A DNA stretch of 64,000 bases from Rhizobium gallicum bv. gallicum R602sp (GTDB lineage: Bacteria; Pseudomonadota; Alphaproteobacteria; Rhizobiales; Rhizobiaceae), in NCBI RefSeq assembly GCF_000816845.1, contig NZ_CP006878.1, forward strand, positions 62,001 through 126,000, written 5' to 3'. Shown piece after piece: positions 61,140-64,000 of this stretch (within the stretch, counting starts at the first letter, position 1; each line of letters opens with the position of its first letter). The notes below the pieces were generated by a model. That model was not told the origin of the DNA, searched no databases, and saw only the letters and a program-made list of their open reading frames with translations. Made by a program: the position numbers and the translations under genes.

Positions 61140-62402
61140 ATGGAGCATCGAGTTGTCATCGTGGGAGGCGGTTTCGCCGGCATCCAATTGGCCAAGGATC
61201 TCAAATGTCCAAACCTTTCGATCACGATCGTCGACAGACGCAATCATCACCTGTTCCAGCCGCTGCTCTATCAGGTCGCAACGACCGTCCTGGCGACCTC
61301 CGAGATTGCCTGGCCCATTCGCGCAGTCTTCCGTGGAAGGAAAGATGTCACAACGCTTCTTGGCGAGGTCGTGGGCGTCGATGTCGAGAAGCGGCTCGTC
61401 TCGCTCAAGGGCGGTCATGCCATTCCCTACGACACCCTTGTTCTCGCAACAGGGGCCCGTCACGCGTATTTCGGCCGGGATGAATGGGAGCCTTTCGCGC
61501 CCGGACTGAAGGCGTTGGAAGACGCCACCACCATCCGCCGTCGCCTTCTCCTGGCGTTCGAAAAGGCGGAGCTGGAAACCGATCCCCATGCACGGGCGGC
61601 AATGCTGACCTTCTCGATAATCGGTGCGGGGCCGACAGGCGTCGAAATGGCCGGGATCATCGCCGAACTGGCTCAAAGGACGCTTGTCGAGGAATTCAGA
61701 AACATCGATACGACTTCGGCGCGCATTCTTCTTGTAGAGGCAGGGCCGCGTGTTCTGCCTGTTTTCCACGAGGCGTTATCGCAATACGCCGAGCGATCCC
61801 TTGCGTCGATGGGCGTCGAGGTTCGCATGGGACGGCCGGTAACCGACTGCACCGAGGAAGGTATATCGATCGGGGACGAGTTCGTCCCGAGCCGTACGGT
61901 CATATGGGCGGCGGGCGTGCAGGCATCCAAGGCCGCCGTGTGGGTCGGGGCGGAGACAGATCGAGCAGGGCGGGCTATCGTGCAGCCCGACCTCACGGTC
62001 TCAGAACACCCGGAGATCTTCGTTGTCGGCGATACCGCGAGCGTTAAGACCGGCGAGGGAATGCCGGTTCCTGGTATCGCTCCTGCCGCAAAGCAGCAGG
62101 GAAAATACGTCGCCCAGGTGATCAAGGCCCGCCTTAAGCAGCGCTCAGCGCCGCCTCCCTTCAAGTACAGGCATCTTGGTAATCTTGCCACCATAGGGCC
62201 AAGCTCCGCGGTGATCGATTTCGGCAGGCTTCGGCTCAAGGGCTCCATCGCCTGGTGGATCTGGGGCCTTGCCCACATCTACTTTTTGATCGGAACACGG
62301 AGCCGCATGGCGGTCGCGCTGAGCTGGCTTTGGGCATTTACCTCCGGACACCACTCTGCCCGCCTTATTACCCAGAAGGAGACGCTGAAGGACGAGGTCT
62401 AG
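61140..62402 (+). CDS. ndh: Type II NADH:quinone dehydrogenase (NDH-2)
   Basis: The 420-residue product has an FAD-binding GGGFAGIQLAKDL (8-20), NHHLFQPLLYQVATTVLATSEIAWPIR, an NAD-binding IGAGPTGVEMAG near 164-175 and VGDTASVK near 300. The hydrophobic C-terminal segment WWIWGLAHIYFLIGTRSRMAVALSWLWAF anchors it to the inner membrane. It oxidises NADH and reduces quinone without pumping protons. GGGAGG before the ATG at 61140 decides the start. At the end of a unit with NAD-dependent alcohol and aldehyde dehydrogenases it would re-oxidise their NADH. Confidence 0.93.
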   Translation: MEHRVVIVGGGFAGIQLAKDLKCPNLSITIVDRRNHHLFQPLLYQVATTVLATSEIAWPIRAVFRGRKDVTTLLGEVVGVDVEKRLVSLKGGHAIPYDTLVLATGARHAYFGRDEWEPFAPGLKALEDATTIRRRLLLAFEKAELETDPHARAAMLTFSIIGAGPTGVEMAGIIAELAQRTLVEEFRNIDTTSARILLVEAGPRVLPVFHEALSQYAERSLASMGVEVRMGRPVTDCTEEGISIGDEFVPSRTVIWAAGVQASKAAVWVGAETDRAGRAIVQPDLTVSEHPEIFVVGDTASVKTGEGMPVPGIAPAAKQQGKYVAQVIKARLKQRSAPPPFKYRHLGNLATIGPSSAVIDFGRLRLKGSIAWWIWGLAHIYFLIGTRSRMAVALSWLWAFTSGHHSARLITQKETLKDEV

Positions 62403-63012
62403 CAGGGATTTATCAGTGACGTGGCGGAAGCACGCCACGCATTCGTGGGCATTGCGCGGAAAGACCTTGTCACCTGCAGCTATTGAAGGAACGAAACATG
62501 AGCGAGTTTTTGAAAGACAGTATTATCGTTCCACGGACCTCGACCGTGGAACGCGAGAATGGCGAGTGCGCTCGACGATGCTGCGCGTGCAAGCGTTGAG
62601 GGCCAAACGAATGCCATACGCGTCAGAGAGCCGCGTGTGAAAGCGTAGGACTTTCCGGAAAGATGCCGTTCCCCAGAGACATCCATGGGTTGTTCCATGG
62701 AAGGTCCAACTGTGGCACAGCCAGACTAAACCGACGCGCGCGCCAAAGACCTCGTGAAGCCCGACGTCGAAAAAGCCGATGGATTGTCCGTCGATCATCT
62801 TTCCATGTCCTCGTGGCTGCTTGGGGTCGGAGAGGCGGGAGACAACGTGATTTGGAGATAAGTGTGTGGTGGTTTCCCTGTTGAGATACGAACGAGTTGC
62901 TGGATCTCACGGTTTCACACATGGACCGTTTTCCGCGTGAAACGAGGATCTAAGACTCACAACGCTTGCCGGACGCCGCCGACGGAAGGGTTTATCGAAG
63001 GAGGACAGACCG
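62403..63012. other. Intergenic region, no gene found
   Basis: About 610 bp between the NDH-2 and SDR-like genes. A six-pair hairpin (GTGGCG / CGCCAC, 62421-62438) follows the NDH-2 stop and may be a terminator. Overlapping short frames on both strands have no ribosome site or family likeness. Confidence 0.5.
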
Positions 63013-63698
63013 ATGCCGGCTCTCATGCAGGCAAAGTATGCGTGTTGGTGGGCGCGTCAAACCCGGTCGGTTTCTGTCTTGCGCAGTCTTTCCTCGAAAC
63101 TGGCTACCGTGTCGCCGTAGGTGACCTCGACCCTTCAGACTTCAGTTCATTAACCGCAGTCTCGGGTACGAATTTGTTTCCGGTTAAGGTCAATTTGAAT
63201 AGGGACGTGTATGTCAATTCAATGGTCGATCAGGTCTACCTACGCTGGAGCCGGGTCGATATTCTGGTGAACATAGCCTTCCGTCGCCGTGAATGCGCCG
63301 AACCGCTTTCCGCTACGGATCTTGGGCTTGATGCCGTCTCCAACCTGATAAGGGTGACAAGTGCTTTCGGCTCCCGCCTCCAGGGAGAGGAACTCGCTGT
63401 TGTGAATATCGCCTGGTTTGACGAGAAGTCGCTGCTAGAGGCCGACCGCGAAGCTGTGCTCCACGCGGCCTTACGAACTACGACGAGTGCGATGGCGAAG
63501 AAGTATTTCGACTCGGGGCTTCGGATAAACGCTGTTCATACCAGAAATGCGCGTTCTACATCTTACGTTCAAAGTGAGACGCTTAGGACACTTGTTCAAG
63601 CTGTCCAATTCCTCGCAAATCCAGAACTGTCTGGAAAGCTCACGGGGAACGTCCTGCACATCGACCTGAAACCTCACGATAGTCTTTTCCGAGGATAA
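63013..63698 (+). pseudogene. Divergent short-chain dehydrogenase-like protein, possible N-terminal frameshift
   Basis: The main frame reads GKVCVLVGASNPVGFCLAQSF, an SDR-like nucleotide fold, and ends with SGKLTGNVLHIDLKPHDS, an SDR C-terminal pattern. The catalytic YxxxK is not present; the equivalent region is LHAALRTTTSAMAKKYF. A good ribosome site (GAAGGAGG) and ATG at 63013 are one base out of frame; adding one G at 63030-63031 would give MPALMQGKVCVLVGAS and about 228 residues. Otherwise the frame has no credible start. It may be a regulator or a decayed dehydrogenase. Confidence 0.6.
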
Positions 63699-63881
63699 TT
63701 CGCGAAGACATTAACTTGTCGTTAAGGTTGAAAGTTTGAGCGTCAATTCGACGTGGAAATCCTAACAAGATGTAAAGCACTTTGCATCTCCGCCTTCGAA
63801 CATTCTTCCTCTTCGTTTAGGTCGAATAACTAAAACTCCAGAAATGGGTGGCAGTGCCCGGTTTAGTCATTTGGAGGTCCT

Positions 63882-64000
63882 ATGTTCGTCGATCGCTTGC
63901 TATCCGCTTTCAGCATCCGAGCGAAAGTCTTATTAGTACTGGTGCCGCTGGTCATGATACTGGCGGCCGTCGGTGTCGTGAGCCTGCAGGCGACCGGATT
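63882..64000 (+). CDS. Methyl-accepting chemotaxis protein, N-terminal fragment
   Basis: Only 39 codons are visible before the right edge. The product starts MFVDRLLSAFSIRAKVLLVL and continues into a hydrophobic transmembrane helix, the usual N-terminus of a rhizobial chemoreceptor. GGAGGT lies about six bases before the ATG. The sensor and signalling domains are outside the window, so the call rests on the N-terminal pattern alone. Confidence 0.55.
   Translation, partial: MFVDRLLSAFSIRAKVLLVLVPLVMILAAVGVVSLQATG

Overview
The window looks like an accessory, catabolic stretch of an alphaproteobacterial genome of the Rhizobiaceae type (Rhizobium, Agrobacterium or Sinorhizobium relatives). The signs are GC-rich coding DNA, purine-rich Shine-Dalgarno sites, many FadR-type GntR and LysR regulators, Brucella-like EryH/EryI isomerases and five complete CUT2 (ribose-type) ABC transporters in 64 kb. 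No tRNA, rRNA, CRISPR array, phage gene or intact insertion sequence was seen. Whether it lies on a chromosome or a plasmid cannot be told.

Region 1 (1-25.98 kb) is a sugar or acid-sugar catabolic block. A minus-strand operon runs from 5313 down to the left edge: binding protein, ABC ATPase, permease, extended SDR and a GntR regulator. Divergent from it are transketolase (frameshifted), fructose/sedoheptulose bisphosphatase, class II aldolase, an EryH-type triose/tetrulose-phosphate isomerase and an EryI-type RpiB isomerase. Next come a GntR regulator and an SDR (minus strand), then a DUF1537 acid-sugar kinase, a divergent DUF849 (BKACE) protein, a second CUT2 transporter, an aldo/keto reductase, a RuBisCO-like protein, another aldo/keto reductase, a Sua5 protein, a third aldo/keto reductase, a small unknown protein and a frameshifted metallo-beta-lactamase-fold hydrolase. 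My reading is that an imported aldose is oxidised and hydrolysed to an acid sugar, phosphorylated by the DUF1537 kinase and cleaved or decarboxylated by the RuBisCO-like protein. The tetrulose phosphate formed would become erythrose 4-phosphate through EryH/EryI and enter central metabolism through aldolase, bisphosphatase and transketolase. This resembles the published D-apiose/D-apionate RuBisCO-like-protein pathways but has extra parts. A repeated GGTAT-N-ATACC element precedes several of these units and probably binds the GntR at 11213-11914.

Region 2 (26-32.2 kb) is mixed: a DeoR regulator, a RibD/DHFR-like reductase, three SDRs and a LysR regulator.

Region 3 (32.6-42 kb) is a carbohydrate unit: an M20-type peptidase homologue, two small cupins, a third CUT2 transporter, AraD-type aldolase/epimerase, AraB-type ribulokinase and a LysR regulator. 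No araA isomerase is present.

Region 4 (42.5-62.4 kb) appears to be one regulon under a GntR protein at 42531-43214. It contains a beta-hydroxyacid dehydrogenase, a carboxymuconolactone-decarboxylase-family protein, an SCP2-like protein, an alpha/beta hydrolase, two CUT2 transporters each with two permeases, an aldehyde dehydrogenase, two paralogous zinc alcohol dehydrogenases, an ABM-domain protein and a type II NADH dehydrogenase. The motif TTGACAGATTGTCTG or close variants occurs five times in front of these genes. The substrate is unknown. The right end holds a divergent SDR with an apparent frameshift near its start and the first codons of a methyl-accepting chemotaxis protein.

Three genes (at about 7290, 25505 and 63030) each need one extra base, most simply a G, to restore frame. 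This may be an assembly artefact and should be settled before calling them pseudogenes.
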